Positions 22,436 to 31,047 of a DNA stretch of 64,000 nucleotides are shown piece after piece; position 1 is the stretch's first letter, and the number at the start of each line of letters is the position of its first letter. A program made the translations under genes and the position numbers. This DNA is from Nonomuraea polychroma. GTDB lineage: Bacteria > Actinomycetota > Actinomycetes > Streptosporangiales > Streptosporangiaceae. The notes below the pieces were generated by a model that did no database searches, was not told where the DNA came from, and saw only the letters and a list, made by a program, of their open reading frames with translations. Where the stretch lies: the NCBI RefSeq assembly GCF_004011505.1, contig NZ_SAUN01000001.1:3906001-3970000 (forward strand), in the 5' to 3' direction.

Positions 22436-23635
22436 GTGACTGCGGAGACCACTGTCGTGACGCCGTGCAAGCATTGCGGCGCTCCCATCGAGCAACGGCG
22501 CGGCCGGGGGCGGCCCAAGGCGTACTGCCCGGAGAAGGACTGTCAGGCGGCCGCCAAGCGGGAGCGGGAGCTGCGCCGGGCCACGCCGGGCCTGGAGGGG
22601 GCGCTGGCCAGGGCCGAGCAGCTGTATGACCGCATGGAGAGCGGGCTGGCGGCGGCCATCGAGCCGTTGGCTCGGGCGCTGGCCGACGAGCTGAGTCCCG
22701 CGGGTGTGGAGGCCAAGCTCAGCGCCGTGCAGGCGGAGGCGCATACGCGGGTGGCGATCGCGCGTACCGAGCGGGAGCAGGCGTTCGAGCAGGTACGGCT
22801 GGCGCGCGAGGCCGCCGAGCACGCCCGCAGGCAGACCACCGAGATGCGGGCCCGCCTCGAGGAGGCGGAGAACGAGAAGGAGACGGCGCTCCAGGACGCG
22901 GAGCGGGCGCGTGAGCAGGCACTGGCCGCACTGCGGGAGGCCGCCAGCACCGAACGGCAGGCTTTGCAGACGGCGGAGGAGGCGCAGCGGCGCGCCGATG
23001 CGGCCGAGCAGCGGGCCAAGGAGGCGGCTCACCAGGTCGAGCTGACCGAACGGGCCAGGGATCAGGCCGTACAGGAACTGGCCGAACGGGTGGAGGCGGC
23101 AGACCGGCGTGTCGCGGAAGCGCGGGCGCAGGCCGTACAGGCTCGCGAGGAGGCCGACCGGGCACGGGAGGAAACCGACGCGGCCCGGGAAGAGATGGCG
23201 TCGTCCGCGCGGGCCCGTGAGCAGGCCGAGCGTGACCTGATCGCGGCCAGAGCCCGGGAGGAGGCGGCGGCGCAGGAACGGGAACGCGCCGTGGAGCGAG
23301 CGGCCACGGCCGAACGCACCGCTGCCGAGGCCGGGCGCGACCGGGCAGTGGCGCTGCAGGAGGCCGAAAGGGCGGCGGCCGAGGTCGAGCGGTTGACGGG
23401 CCGGCTGACGGCGGTCGAGGAGGAGGCCGCGGCCGCGCTCGCCCGGGAGCGGAAGCTAGTGACGCGGGAGAAGACCCGCGCCGAGGCCGCGGTCAGGGAA
23501 CGTGATCAGGCGCGGGCGGAGCTGCGGCTGGAGCGGATACGTCTTGAAGACCTGCGGGCCGAACTGGAGGCGGCCCGAGCGGAGGCGGCCCAGCTACGGG
23601 AACGGGCGGTCGCGGCGGAGTTGCGTGCGGGCTGA
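22436..23635 (+). CDS. Zinc-finger plus long coiled-coil protein (B)
   Basis: 399 residues. The N-terminus MTAETTVVTPCKHCGAPIEQ ... RPKAYCPEKDCQAAAKRERE is a Cys4 finger (CxxC...CxxxxC) followed by basic residues. The rest is a continuous coiled coil of about 340 residues rich in Ala, Glu, Arg and Gln. It matches protein A (19092-20219) in plan: finger with a YC...C-x-AA-x-R ending, then a coil. The two are not simply recent copies because their fingers differ in spacing. Probably a DNA-binding rod protein; function inferred only. Confidence 0.7.
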   Translation: MTAETTVVTPCKHCGAPIEQRRGRGRPKAYCPEKDCQAAAKRERELRRATPGLEGALARAEQLYDRMESGLAAAIEPLARALADELSPAGVEAKLSAVQAEAHTRVAIARTEREQAFEQVRLAREAAEHARRQTTEMRARLEEAENEKETALQDAERAREQALAALREAASTERQALQTAEEAQRRADAAEQRAKEAAHQVELTERARDQAVQELAERVEAADRRVAEARAQAVQAREEADRAREETDAAREEMASSARAREQAERDLIAARAREEAAAQERERAVERAATAERTAAEAGRDRAVALQEAERAAAEVERLTGRLTAVEEEAAAALARERKLVTREKTRAEAAVRERDQARAELRLERIRLEDLRAELEAARAEAAQLRERAVAAELRAG

Positions 23636-23666
23636 CCCCAATGAGGAACGGGCGCCGACTTCGCGC

Positions 23667-24947
23667 TCACGGCCGGGAAACGCCGTGATAGTGCGGCAGG
23701 TCCAGCGGCGGCACGGGGAAGCCACCGGCCGTCGGCTCGTTGGACAGTTCCTCGAACTCGGCGTCGACCTGGGCTTTCTTCTCTTCCTTGCGTCGCTGGT
23801 CGACGGTGTCGAAGCGCATCCAGATGGCCAGAGCGGCGACCACGATGAGCAGGCCGAGGGCGACGTTGAGCACCCTGTTGTCCTGGTTGAGCATCACGTT
23901 GCGCACCCCGGCCACCAGCAGGATCCACGCCAGGTTGACCGGGATCAGCACCTTCCAGCCCAGCGACATCAGCTGGTCGTAGCGCACGCGCGGCAGCGAG
24001 GCCCGCACCCAGATGATGAAGCTGAAGGTCAGCACGAACTTGATGAGGAACCACAGGACCGGCCACCAGCCCGTGTTGGCGCCCTCCCAGAGCGAGATCG
24101 GGAACGGCGCCCGCCACCCGCCGAGGAACAGCGTCACCGCGATGCCGGAGGCGGTGAACGTGTGCAGGTATTCGCCCATCATGATCAGGGCGAACTTCAG
24201 CGACGAGGAGTATTCGGTCTGGAAGCCGCCGACCAGCTCGCCCTCGCCCTCCGGCAGGTCGAACGGGATACGGGCGGCCTCGCCGAACATGCAGACCACG
24301 TAGATCAGGAACGACGGGATCAGCAGCACCACGAACCAGGTGTCCTGCTGCGCCGCGACGATCTCCGAGGTGGACAGCGTCCCGGCGAAGATGAACACCG
24401 CCACGAACGACAGACCCATCGCGATCTCGTACGACACCACCTGGGCCGCCGACCGCAGGCCACCGAGCAGCGCGTACGGCGAGCGCGACGACCACCCGGC
24501 CAGCACCACACCGTAGACGGACACCGCGCCCATGGCCAGCATGAACAGCACCGCCACCGGCAGGTCGACCAGCTGCAGCGGCGTCTGCTCGCCGAACAGG
24601 CTGACGACCGGCCCGAACGGCACGATGGAGAAGGCCAGGAACGCCGGCACCACCATGATGACCGGCGCCAGCAGGTAGAGCACCCGATCCACCGTGCGCG
24701 GGAAGAGGTCCTCCTTCAAACCCATCTTGATCGCGTCGGCGACCGACTGCAGCAGGCCGAACTTGCCGGCCCGGTTGGGGCCGTAGCGGTTCTGCATCCG
24801 AGAGATCAGCTTGCGCTCGAACCAGACCCCGAAGACGACCCCGAGCGCCAGAAAGAGGAACAACATCACGGCCTTGACGATGGTGATCCACACCGGGTCG
24901 TCGCCGAAGTCGGTGAGGGTGGGATCGACCGCGAGAACGCCTGCCAT
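23667..24947 (-). CDS. nuoH: NADH-quinone oxidoreductase subunit H (orphan)
   Basis: A 426-residue integral membrane protein, full length and well conserved: ERKLISRMQNRYGPNRAGKF, GLLQSVADAIKMGLKEDLFP, FGEAARIPFDLPEGEGELVG and GFQTEYSSSLKFALIMMGEY are signature segments of NuoH/ND1. AAGGGG lies before ATG 24947. NuoH couples quinone reduction to the membrane arm of complex I. The other nuo genes, normally in one operon nuoA-N, are absent from both sides, so this is a detached or second copy. Whether it joins complex I or another assembly cannot be told. Confidence 0.93.
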   Translation of the reverse strand: MAGVLAVDPTLTDFGDDPVWITIVKAVMLFLFLALGVVFGVWFERKLISRMQNRYGPNRAGKFGLLQSVADAIKMGLKEDLFPRTVDRVLYLLAPVIMVVPAFLAFSIVPFGPVVSLFGEQTPLQLVDLPVAVLFMLAMGAVSVYGVVLAGWSSRSPYALLGGLRSAAQVVSYEIAMGLSFVAVFIFAGTLSTSEIVAAQQDTWFVVLLIPSFLIYVVCMFGEAARIPFDLPEGEGELVGGFQTEYSSSLKFALIMMGEYLHTFTASGIAVTLFLGGWRAPFPISLWEGANTGWWPVLWFLIKFVLTFSFIIWVRASLPRVRYDQLMSLGWKVLIPVNLAWILLVAGVRNVMLNQDNRVLNVALGLLIVVAALAIWMRFDTVDQRRKEEKKAQVDAEFEELSNEPTAGGFPVPPLDLPHYHGVSRP

Positions 24948-25004
24948 GACGTGTTGCCCCTTCCTCTCCCCCGGCACTCGTTCGGTCCGGAGCGGAAGGT
25001 CACG

Positions 25005-25805
25005 CTAGCCGGTGAGCCGATCGGTGTATTGAACGAATGCGAACAGCTGCTTCGGTGTCATCTGCGCCATCGCCCGGATCTCTCGGGTGAGGTGAGGCTG
25101 GTCGGCGTAACCGCAGGCGACGGCCTCGTTCAGCGTGGCCGAGGGCCGTCTCCACGTGTCCACGGTCCGCTGGAACCGGGCGATCCGGGCTACCGTCTTG
25201 GGCGACAAGCCCACCACCCGGCGGAATCCGAGCTCGACATAACGACGGCTGACGCCCAGCTCACCGGCGAGGGACCCGATGGTGGACGGGCCGGCGGGCT
25301 CCTGCAGCCGCCACCAGGCGTGCATGATCAGGTCGTTGGGGGCGGCGTCGGGGCGCAGCCACGCCGTCAGTCGCTCCTCCAGCAGGCTGAAGCGGTCCGC
25401 CCAGCTCGCCGACGCGATCAGCCGGTCGGTCAGCTCCGCGGCACGGGTGCCGAGGAGGTTTTCCAGATGCGCGGTCGTGCCGGCCACCTCGCGTATGGGC
25501 GTCCCCATCAGCGCCGACATCCCGGCGGGGGTGAGCCCGACCGCCACCCCGTGACGCCACGGCGTATGGGCCGAGAACGTCGCGGTGGCGCGGGGACCGG
25601 TGACGATGGGGCTCATGCCGGTGAAGTCGATGATCAGGGTGGCCGCGTTGAGCGGCAGCATCCGGCTGGGGTGGGCGGGCTCTCCCGCCCGGGTGCGAAA
25701 GCCGGCCCACCCCAGCACGTACGGCCGCAGGTGCGGCGGTGAGAGGCGGCCGATCATCTGGTACGGCTCCGCCTGCGGCTGCGTGGGCAGCGAATGAATC
25801 GCCAT
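25005..25805 (-). CDS. AraC-family transcriptional regulator
   Basis: 266 residues. The C-terminal third has the two helix-turn-helix motifs of AraC proteins (TIGSLAGELGVSRRYVELGF and LNEAVACGYADQPHLTREIR with MTPKQLF at the end). The N-terminal 150 residues form an effector-binding domain of the type with RLSPPHLRPYVLGWAGF. It is convergent with nothing and divergent from the alpha/beta hydrolase at 25953, separated by 147 bases, which may be its target. Confidence 0.85.
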   Translation of the reverse strand: MAIHSLPTQPQAEPYQMIGRLSPPHLRPYVLGWAGFRTRAGEPAHPSRMLPLNAATLIIDFTGMSPIVTGPRATATFSAHTPWRHGVAVGLTPAGMSALMGTPIREVAGTTAHLENLLGTRAAELTDRLIASASWADRFSLLEERLTAWLRPDAAPNDLIMHAWWRLQEPAGPSTIGSLAGELGVSRRYVELGFRRVVGLSPKTVARIARFQRTVDTWRRPSATLNEAVACGYADQPHLTREIRAMAQMTPKQLFAFVQYTDRLTG

Positions 25806-25933
25806 CACGCCAGCAAGCCTGCCCTAGTCTCACCGGTCCCGTGGTATCGATTTTCCATGGAGGGAGCCGCACCACACGGGAGATGAGCAGGCGCAATCCC
25901 CCTTCACCTTACTGATCCACATCCCGGACGACG

Positions 25934-25951
25934 TGTTTACTATATTTAGAA
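25934..25951 (+). promoter_or_regulatory. Probable promoter with TATATT -10 and imperfect palindrome
   Basis: GTTTACTATATTTAGAAC lies directly before ATG 25953. TATATT at 25941-25946 is a good -10 box, and no Shine-Dalgarno precedes the ATG, so the transcript is probably leaderless. The weak two-fold symmetry makes it a candidate operator for the GbsR/MarR-type regulator encoded in the same operon. Confidence 0.4.
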
Positions 25952-25952
25952 C

Positions 25953-26771
25953 ATGGTGAATCTGCCGTCCATGCTCTCTCTCCGCAACTGCGGCCTGCGC
26001 TACGCCGACAGCGGCGGCAACGGTGTGCCGCTGGTGTTCTCGCACGGGGCCGGGGCCGACCACGTGATGTTCGACGCCCAACGGGAGTACCTGCATGCCC
26101 GGGGGTATCGCACCGTCACCTGGGACATGCGCGGCCACGGCCTCTCGCGCCCGGCCGGTGTCCGGTTCACCGCCGAGCAGGCGATCGCGGACCTATGCGC
26201 GCTGATCGAGCACCTGGCGCTGGACCGGCCGGTGCTCGTCGGACAGTCCCTCGGTGGCAACCTCAGCCAGGCCGTCGTCCAGCGGCATCCCGACCTCGCC
26301 CGCGCCCTGATCGTCATCGACGCGACGCCGAACACCGCACCGTTGTCCCGGAAGGAACGCCTGCTGGTGAAGGCGGTTGCGCTGATCCTGTTGACGATCC
26401 CGGCCAAGGAGCTCCCGCGGCTGATGGCCGAAGCCTCCGCGATCACCCAGGACGCGCAGGCGGATGCGCGGCGGGCCTTTGGTCAGTTATCGAAGAAGGA
26501 GTTCGTCCAGGTGTGGCGGGCAACCGTCGAGTTCCTCTCCCCGGACCCCGGCTATCGCACGCCCGTGCCACTGTGCCTGATCCGCGGCGAGCAGGACCGC
26601 ACCGGCAACATCGCCTCGGCCATGCCCCGGTGGGCCGAGACCGAAGACATCGATGAGGTCGTCATCCCCGACGCGGGCCATATCGCCAACCAGGACAACC
26701 GGCAGGCGGTCAATGAAGCGATCGACGCGTTCCTGCGCACGATCCCGGCATCGAAGGAGGCACAGCGATGA
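25953..26771 (+). CDS. Alpha/beta-fold hydrolase
   Basis: 272 residues with the canonical fold: LVFSHGAGADHVMFDAQREY (oxyanion HG), WDMRGHGLSRP, the nucleophile elbow VGQSLGGNLS, acid in LIRGEQDRTGN and histidine in VIPDAGHIANQDN. No signal peptide, so it is cytoplasmic. The substrate is unknown; related enzymes cleave esters or act in small-molecule detoxification. Its stop overlaps the start of the regulator gene (ATGA), so the two form an operon that the regulator probably controls. Confidence 0.85.
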   Translation: MVNLPSMLSLRNCGLRYADSGGNGVPLVFSHGAGADHVMFDAQREYLHARGYRTVTWDMRGHGLSRPAGVRFTAEQAIADLCALIEHLALDRPVLVGQSLGGNLSQAVVQRHPDLARALIVIDATPNTAPLSRKERLLVKAVALILLTIPAKELPRLMAEASAITQDAQADARRAFGQLSKKEFVQVWRATVEFLSPDPGYRTPVPLCLIRGEQDRTGNIASAMPRWAETEDIDEVVIPDAGHIANQDNRQAVNEAIDAFLRTIPASKEAQR

Positions 26772-27223
26772 GCACGCGCCATGCGTTCATCACCTCGGTG
26801 GGTGACCTGCTGGCCTCATGGAACCTCCCACACGCGACCGGGCGCGCCTACGGGCTGCTGCTCCTCAGCGAGGAGCCGGTCTCTCTCGATACGATCGCCG
26901 CCGAGCTCGAGCTGAGCAAGGGGGCGGTGAGCACCGCGGTACGGCAGCTGGATTCCTGGGGACTGGCCAAGGTGATCCCGCAGCCCGGCAGCCGCCGGCT
27001 CCTGGTTGAAGCCACGGGAGGAATCGAGTCGCTGCTGGAGGCCAGCCAGGCGCGGGCCAGGACCCTGATCGCCGCCCTGCGCGAGGGCGAGGCCCTGGTG
27101 AATCCCGGCCCGGCACAAGAGCGGCTCCACGATGTGATCGGATTGTTCGCCGGCTATGTCGACGTCGGAAGCCAGATGCTCACCAGATACCGCCGCCAGC
27201 GGACCGGGTCCGCCCGCACCTGA
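26768..27223 (+). CDS. GbsR/MarR-family transcriptional regulator
   Basis: 151 residues. A winged helix-turn-helix of the MarR/GbsR type is seen in VSLDTIAAELELSKGAVSTA and VRQLDSWGLAKVIPQPGSRR, flanked by helical dimerisation segments (ATGRAYGLLLLSEE; ARTLIAALREGEALV). The start at 26768 overlaps the hydrolase stop by 4 bp. It is likely the regulator of its own two-gene operon. Confidence 0.85.
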   Translation: MSTRHAFITSVGDLLASWNLPHATGRAYGLLLLSEEPVSLDTIAAELELSKGAVSTAVRQLDSWGLAKVIPQPGSRRLLVEATGGIESLLEASQARARTLIAALREGEALVNPGPAQERLHDVIGLFAGYVDVGSQMLTRYRRQRTGSART

Positions 27224-27237
27224 CGACGCAGCGCCCG

Positions 27238-27379
27238 GGCAGCTGGCGCGACATCGCCGCCCAGCTCGTCATCACCAAGGGCAAGAAGTATGGGCGGCCC
27301 CTCTTACCCACCACCGTCCTGGCGCATGCTGCGTGACCACGACGAGGCCTTCACGGCGCTGGCTCAGCTGGTGAGCTGA
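27238..27379 (+). pseudogene. Serine recombinase C-terminal relic
   Basis: Reads SWRDIAAQLVITKGKKYGRP, then after a frame change RMLRDHDEAFTALAQLVS-stop. This equals the C-terminal helix-turn-helix of the serine recombinases at 31.1 and 45.3 kb (SLRDIAAQLLITQGKKKGKR...MRMLRDHDE). Only the last 45 residues survive, with a shift near 27323. It is attached directly to the 3' end of the GbsR-type gene. The following 185 bases (27380-27564) contain no recognisable gene. Confidence 0.6.
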
Positions 27380-27564
27380 TCAGATCGTTCGCCGTCCTGC
27401 GGTTTACACCGTCTCCGCTTGGTTGCCTATCGGGACGTTCCTCAACCTGCTCGGCCCGGCGCCCGCGCATGTGGACCGGCGGCCGAGCTCAGCGAGCTCG
27501 GCCTGGCCCAGTTCGCGCTCTACCTGATGCACGACCGGAAGGAGTCCACGGTGCTCAGCGCTGT

Positions 27565-29115
27565 CTACTGAGCCGGCTCGGCCTGCCCGTTGCAGAACAC
27601 CTCGTTGACGAGCCTCTGCGTCGCCTTCTGGAACGCCTCTGCCAGGGACATTGCGGCGTCGTCCACATAGGTCAGCGAGGCGGTCAGGGTCTTACCGCCG
27701 TCGGGCGTGCTGTACATCAGCGCCGCGTAGCCCGCGATGCCGCCGTTGTGGGTGATGACGGTGCCGCCGTTCGGGCCCGCGTCCTGCACGAACACTCCCA
27801 GGCCGTAGCCGACCTTGGGATGCGGCTTGCACATCTCGGCCAGCAGCGGGGCCGGCAGGAGCTTGCCGCCCATCAGCGCGGAGATGAACGTGTGGAGGTC
27901 CTGGGTGGTCGAGATCATGTCACCGCCGCTGGAGATCCAGGAGGGATTCTGGCGGGTGACGTCGACCGTCTTCTGCTGGCCGGCGTCCTCGTACCGGTAG
28001 TAGGCGTGGGCGTGCGGCCCGGGGATGTCCGTCTGGGTGTCCGGCACCACGGTGCCCGACAGGCCGAGCGGCCCCAGGATCAGCCGCTGCATCTCCTCGG
28101 CGAGCGAGCGGCCGGTGACCTTCTCGATCAGCAGCCTGGCCAGCACGTAGTTGGTGTTGGAATAGCTCCAGTCCGTCCCCGGCGCGAACCGCACCGGCTT
28201 GGACAACGCCAGCCGTACCAGCTCCTCCGGCCGGTAGGTCTTGAACCGGTTGTCCACCCACTCCTGGCCCGACCAGGGGATCCCCGGCACGACCGTCCCG
28301 TCGTCGTAGTACTCGCCGGTGAAGTTGAACACTCCACTGGTGTGCTGCAGCAGCATCCGCACCGTGATCCGCCGGTCCAGCCCGAACTCGGGCAGGTAGT
28401 CGGCCACCGGGTCGTCCAGCCCGATCGTGCCCTCGGCCACCAATTGCAGCACCAGGGTCGCGACGAAGGTCTTGGTGGAGCTGCCTATCCGGAACCGCCC
28501 GTTCGTCAGCGGCTTCGCGGCCTCGCCCAGCCTGCGCACCCCGGCGCTGCCGACCCACTCCCCCCGCTCATCGTGCACGCGCAACTGCACCCCGGCGAAA
28601 CCGGAATCGACGATCTCCTGGATGGCCTTCTGCAGCTCCAGGCGATCCTGCCCGGCAGGGGCGTTCGGCAGGGCCCCACTGTCCGCGGCGGCCACCCCGG
28701 GCATGACCGAAGCGGCGTCGAGGGCTGCGGTGATCTTGCGGGCCATCTCGGCCATGGTGGGGCTGGGCTGGCCTTTCTGGGTTCGGGTGGCTGCTCTCAT
28801 GGCGATGATGACGGTGCTGCGGAAGTTGTCGGCCTCTGCCGGAGCCTGCTGGTTGAGCAGGCTCATGGCTGCCGTCAGGGCCGGCAGCACGTGGTCGGCG
28901 AGGGCGGCTACGGACGTGCCGTTCAGGTTCATGCCTTTTGACTTCTCGGAGAGTACGTGCCCGACCAGGCCGGTCGCGGAGGCCAGGGCGATGGAGCCCT
29001 CGGTGGCGACCTTGTGGGGCGAGCCGGCGGCACCAGTGGCGGCCAGCAGCGTGACGGCGCCGTAGGCGGCGGTCCGCAGGGTGAGCTTGTCCTGGTCGGT
29101 AAGGGTGACGGACAT
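27565..29115 (-). CDS. Class C beta-lactamase-like serine hydrolase with extra N-terminal domain
   Basis: 516 residues; AAGGAG precedes ATG 29115. Residues 1-135 form a separate helical domain (DKLTLRTAAYGAVTLLAATG, ASATGLVGHVLSEKSKG, PTMAEMARKITAAL) known to me as a stand-alone small actinomycete protein of unknown role. From about 155 a penicillin-binding-protein/beta-lactamase fold follows: SxxK nucleophile Ser212-S-T-Lys215, YSN 318-320 and HNGG near 440. No signal peptide is present although relatives are usually exported, so the enzyme may work in the cytoplasm. The fusion is unusual. Confidence 0.8.
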   Translation of the reverse strand: MSVTLTDQDKLTLRTAAYGAVTLLAATGAAGSPHKVATEGSIALASATGLVGHVLSEKSKGMNLNGTSVAALADHVLPALTAAMSLLNQQAPAEADNFRSTVIIAMRAATRTQKGQPSPTMAEMARKITAALDAASVMPGVAAADSGALPNAPAGQDRLELQKAIQEIVDSGFAGVQLRVHDERGEWVGSAGVRRLGEAAKPLTNGRFRIGSSTKTFVATLVLQLVAEGTIGLDDPVADYLPEFGLDRRITVRMLLQHTSGVFNFTGEYYDDGTVVPGIPWSGQEWVDNRFKTYRPEELVRLALSKPVRFAPGTDWSYSNTNYVLARLLIEKVTGRSLAEEMQRLILGPLGLSGTVVPDTQTDIPGPHAHAYYRYEDAGQQKTVDVTRQNPSWISSGGDMISTTQDLHTFISALMGGKLLPAPLLAEMCKPHPKVGYGLGVFVQDAGPNGGTVITHNGGIAGYAALMYSTPDGGKTLTASLTYVDDAAMSLAEAFQKATQRLVNEVFCNGQAEPAQ

Positions 29116-29598
29116 GGTTGTGTGCTCCTTCAAAACTGTTACGAAGTTCAACTGAACGGACAGACGCTGAACCGTTCATGGCATCCACCATCGCCGCCAG
29201 CCCTGACACCGGGCCGTTGCCGTCCTGACGCGGCCGCTGACGCGACATCGCATGGTCGACGGCGAGCACGAGGGCTGGTCAGGTGGGTTGAGAACGTCCG
29301 TGAGGGTTCAGTGGCGGACTGGAGGAGCGGCAGGAGTGGATGCCGCCGCTGGGGCTGGAGCCCGTCCCGCGTCACCCAGAGGGCGAGCGACGGGCGGCAG
29401 GATCGGCTCCGGCGGCGATGCGGGCGGAGGTCTCCTCCCCGAGTCGGACGTAGCGGCCGAAGCTCCCGAGGTGCGGGTGGCGGGATTTGGCCTGGTGCTC
29501 GGGAGCGGTTCGTCCGTCAGCGGCCAGGTGCTGCAGAGCGGAGTGGCGCGGCCGGTGGAAAGCGGGCGGGCCAGGTGCCGGACGGTGCCGGTGGCCCC
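29116..29598. other. Decayed stretch without recognisable gene
   Basis: Between the beta-lactamase-like gene and the esterase relic. Several frames are open because of high GC, but none has a start with ribosome binding site or a recognisable protein. Confidence 0.35.
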
Positions 29599-29817
29599 TC
29601 ACCTGCGCAGCAGGGAGGCGATGTCGCCGAACAGCCGGTCGTGGGCAGCGGCCGCCTCCGGGGAGGTCAGGTCCATGTTCTGGACGAAGCCGTGCATCAG
29701 GCCAGGTTCTTGCCAGTACGTCACCCGTACACCCGCCTGTGCCAGGCGACGGGCGGAGGCGTTGCCCTCGTCGCGCAGCGCGTCGTGCTCGGCTGTCACG
29801 ATCAGGATGTCGGCCAT
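29599..29817 (-). pseudogene. C-terminal relic of an alpha/beta hydrolase (esterase/HSL type)
   Basis: 72 residues, MADILIVTAEHDALRDEGNA ... GLMHGFVQNMD ... GDIASLLRR, are the typical final part of hormone-sensitive-lipase-type esterases, with the acid (AEHDALRDEG) and the catalytic histidine (MHGF). The nucleophile half is absent. Upstream the sequence turns into a short Thr/Pro-rich repetitive stretch, so the gene was cut there. Confidence 0.65.
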
Positions 29818-29976
29818 GCCGTGCAGGCGTGCTGGGCGTGCTGGGCGTGGTCGGCGTGGAGGCGGAGGCCGAGCTGCGCTCGGCGTCAGATCGGAGAATC
29901 ACAGCCAGCCACGCAGCGCCCCGCTGGGGTGCCCTCCCAATTGCCTTTGGAGGGCACCCGGTCAGGTCACAAGAGT

Positions 29977-30399
29977 TCAGCCGCAGTGCACGTTGTTGAG
30001 CTCGCGGGTCACCCAGTCCGGTACCGTTCCGGCAACGTCAATACACGCGCCAGGGGCCGAGACGTACACCGGGCCGGCGTAGTACGTGTAGTAGTTGGCA
30101 TCGGTGTCTTCCTGGCTGCCGTCGGCTCTCGAAATCGTGACTCTCTTCCAGCTCCTGGTGTTGGCGTAGGCGCCGTAGCCGTAGGTCAGGGCGCAGTTCT
30201 TTCGGGCGCTGGAGCTGTAGTACACCTCCAGCGTGCCCGTGCGGGTCCCGTCTCCTCTGGAGATGGCGTAGACGCCGACCCGGGAGTAGCTGCTGCCGCA
30301 GGGTCCAGCTGCGCTGGCCGGAGCAGCGCCCGCCACCAGTGTGGTAGAGGCGGCCAGGGTCGCGCCGGCGAGGAGGGTCGCCAGTTTACGTGTACGCAC
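29977..30399 (-). CDS. Secreted SapA-like (spore-associated) protein
   Basis: 140 residues from GTG 30399, chosen because GAAAGGAC lies seven bases upstream and a signal peptide then starts properly: RTRKLATLLAGATLAASTTL with cleavage after ASA near residue 31. The mature protein has AGPCGSSYSRVGVYAI, YYSSSARKNCALTYGYG, YYTYYAGPVYVSAPGACIDV, close to the pattern of Streptomyces spore-associated protein A (NCAVTY, YYNYYAGPVYV, GKCI). SapA-like proteins are small, disulfide-bonded and found outside spores and hyphae; the role is unclear. Four cysteines are present in the mature part. Confidence 0.7.
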   Translation of the reverse strand: MRTRKLATLLAGATLAASTTLVAGAAPASAAGPCGSSYSRVGVYAISRGDGTRTGTLEVYYSSSARKNCALTYGYGAYANTRSWKRVTISRADGSQEDTDANYYTYYAGPVYVSAPGACIDVAGTVPDWVTRELNNVHCG

Positions 30400-30711
30400 G
30401 AATGTCCTTTCGATGGCCATTGGTGTGATCATGATTACCACTGGCTCACGACCGCCGCTCATGAGTCGTGCTCAATGTGACGGTTCGCACATGCGTCAGG
30501 TCGGCAGAGGTCCCATCGGGCCGCAGAATTCCCGGGCGTAGGTTTCTGGACGGTGTCCTCGCAGGTGGGAAATGGTGTCCAGGAATGTATGCATTTCCGG
30601 ACACCATGCTTGCGCCGCGTGCAAAGCCACAGCTCAGAGAGATGGCGGCCCGAATCTGCCGTCTTCCGGTGGCACCCGAAGTGTGCTCCTCACTCGCGGC
30701 GCTCGGGGCGC
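30400..30711. other. Intergenic stretch upstream of the SapA-like gene
   Basis: About 310 bases. It must contain the promoter of the SapA-like gene and the 3' end of the gene cut by the Tn3 repeat. CACCATTTCCCACC-type and TGCATTTCCGGACACCAT-type segments occur, but I can define no site. Confidence 0.3.
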
Positions 30712-31047
30712 TCAGGACGTCGGCGAGGTCGTCCACCGCCAGCCCCGGCCAGGCGTCGCCTCGGGCGCTTTGATCGTCATCGGCTTGTCCCAGTTCCGGT
30801 ACTGCGTGGCCAGCCACGCCTGCGGGATCCGGTCGTCTCCGTGCCCGTGGACCTCGGGCCGCAGGTGCGCGTGGAAGCCCCAGAAGATCCGGTACGGCCA
30901 TCCGCGGTCGTCGTACATGTACGTCCACGTCACTTCCGACGTCCCGACGGCGCCTGTTCCCGCGGCCTCGCGGAAGCTGGGAGAGACGCGATAGAGCTCC
31001 TTGAGCGCGCCGGCGCCGCGGGCGAGTAGCGAACGCACGCCCGCCAC
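30712..31047 (-). pseudogene. Gene fragment truncated at a Tn3-type terminal repeat
   Basis: 111 residues remain (VAGVRSLLARGAGALKELYR ... TWTYMYDDRGWPYRIFWGFH, NWDKPMTIKAPEATPG). The frame begins exactly at 31047, the base next to the GGGG of the terminal repeat at 31048, so the upstream part was removed by the transposon insertion or deletion. The family is not recognised. The composition is ordinary and the surviving 3' end is intact. Confidence 0.6.

Noticed and set aside
23502..25742. Open frame of 746 codons on the plus strand
   Set aside because: Antisense to nuoH and the AraC regulator, both clear families; composition His/Arg/Gln-rich without any domain.
27469..28941. Open frame of 490 codons on the plus strand
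   Set aside because: Antisense to the beta-lactamase-like gene with intact active-site motifs.
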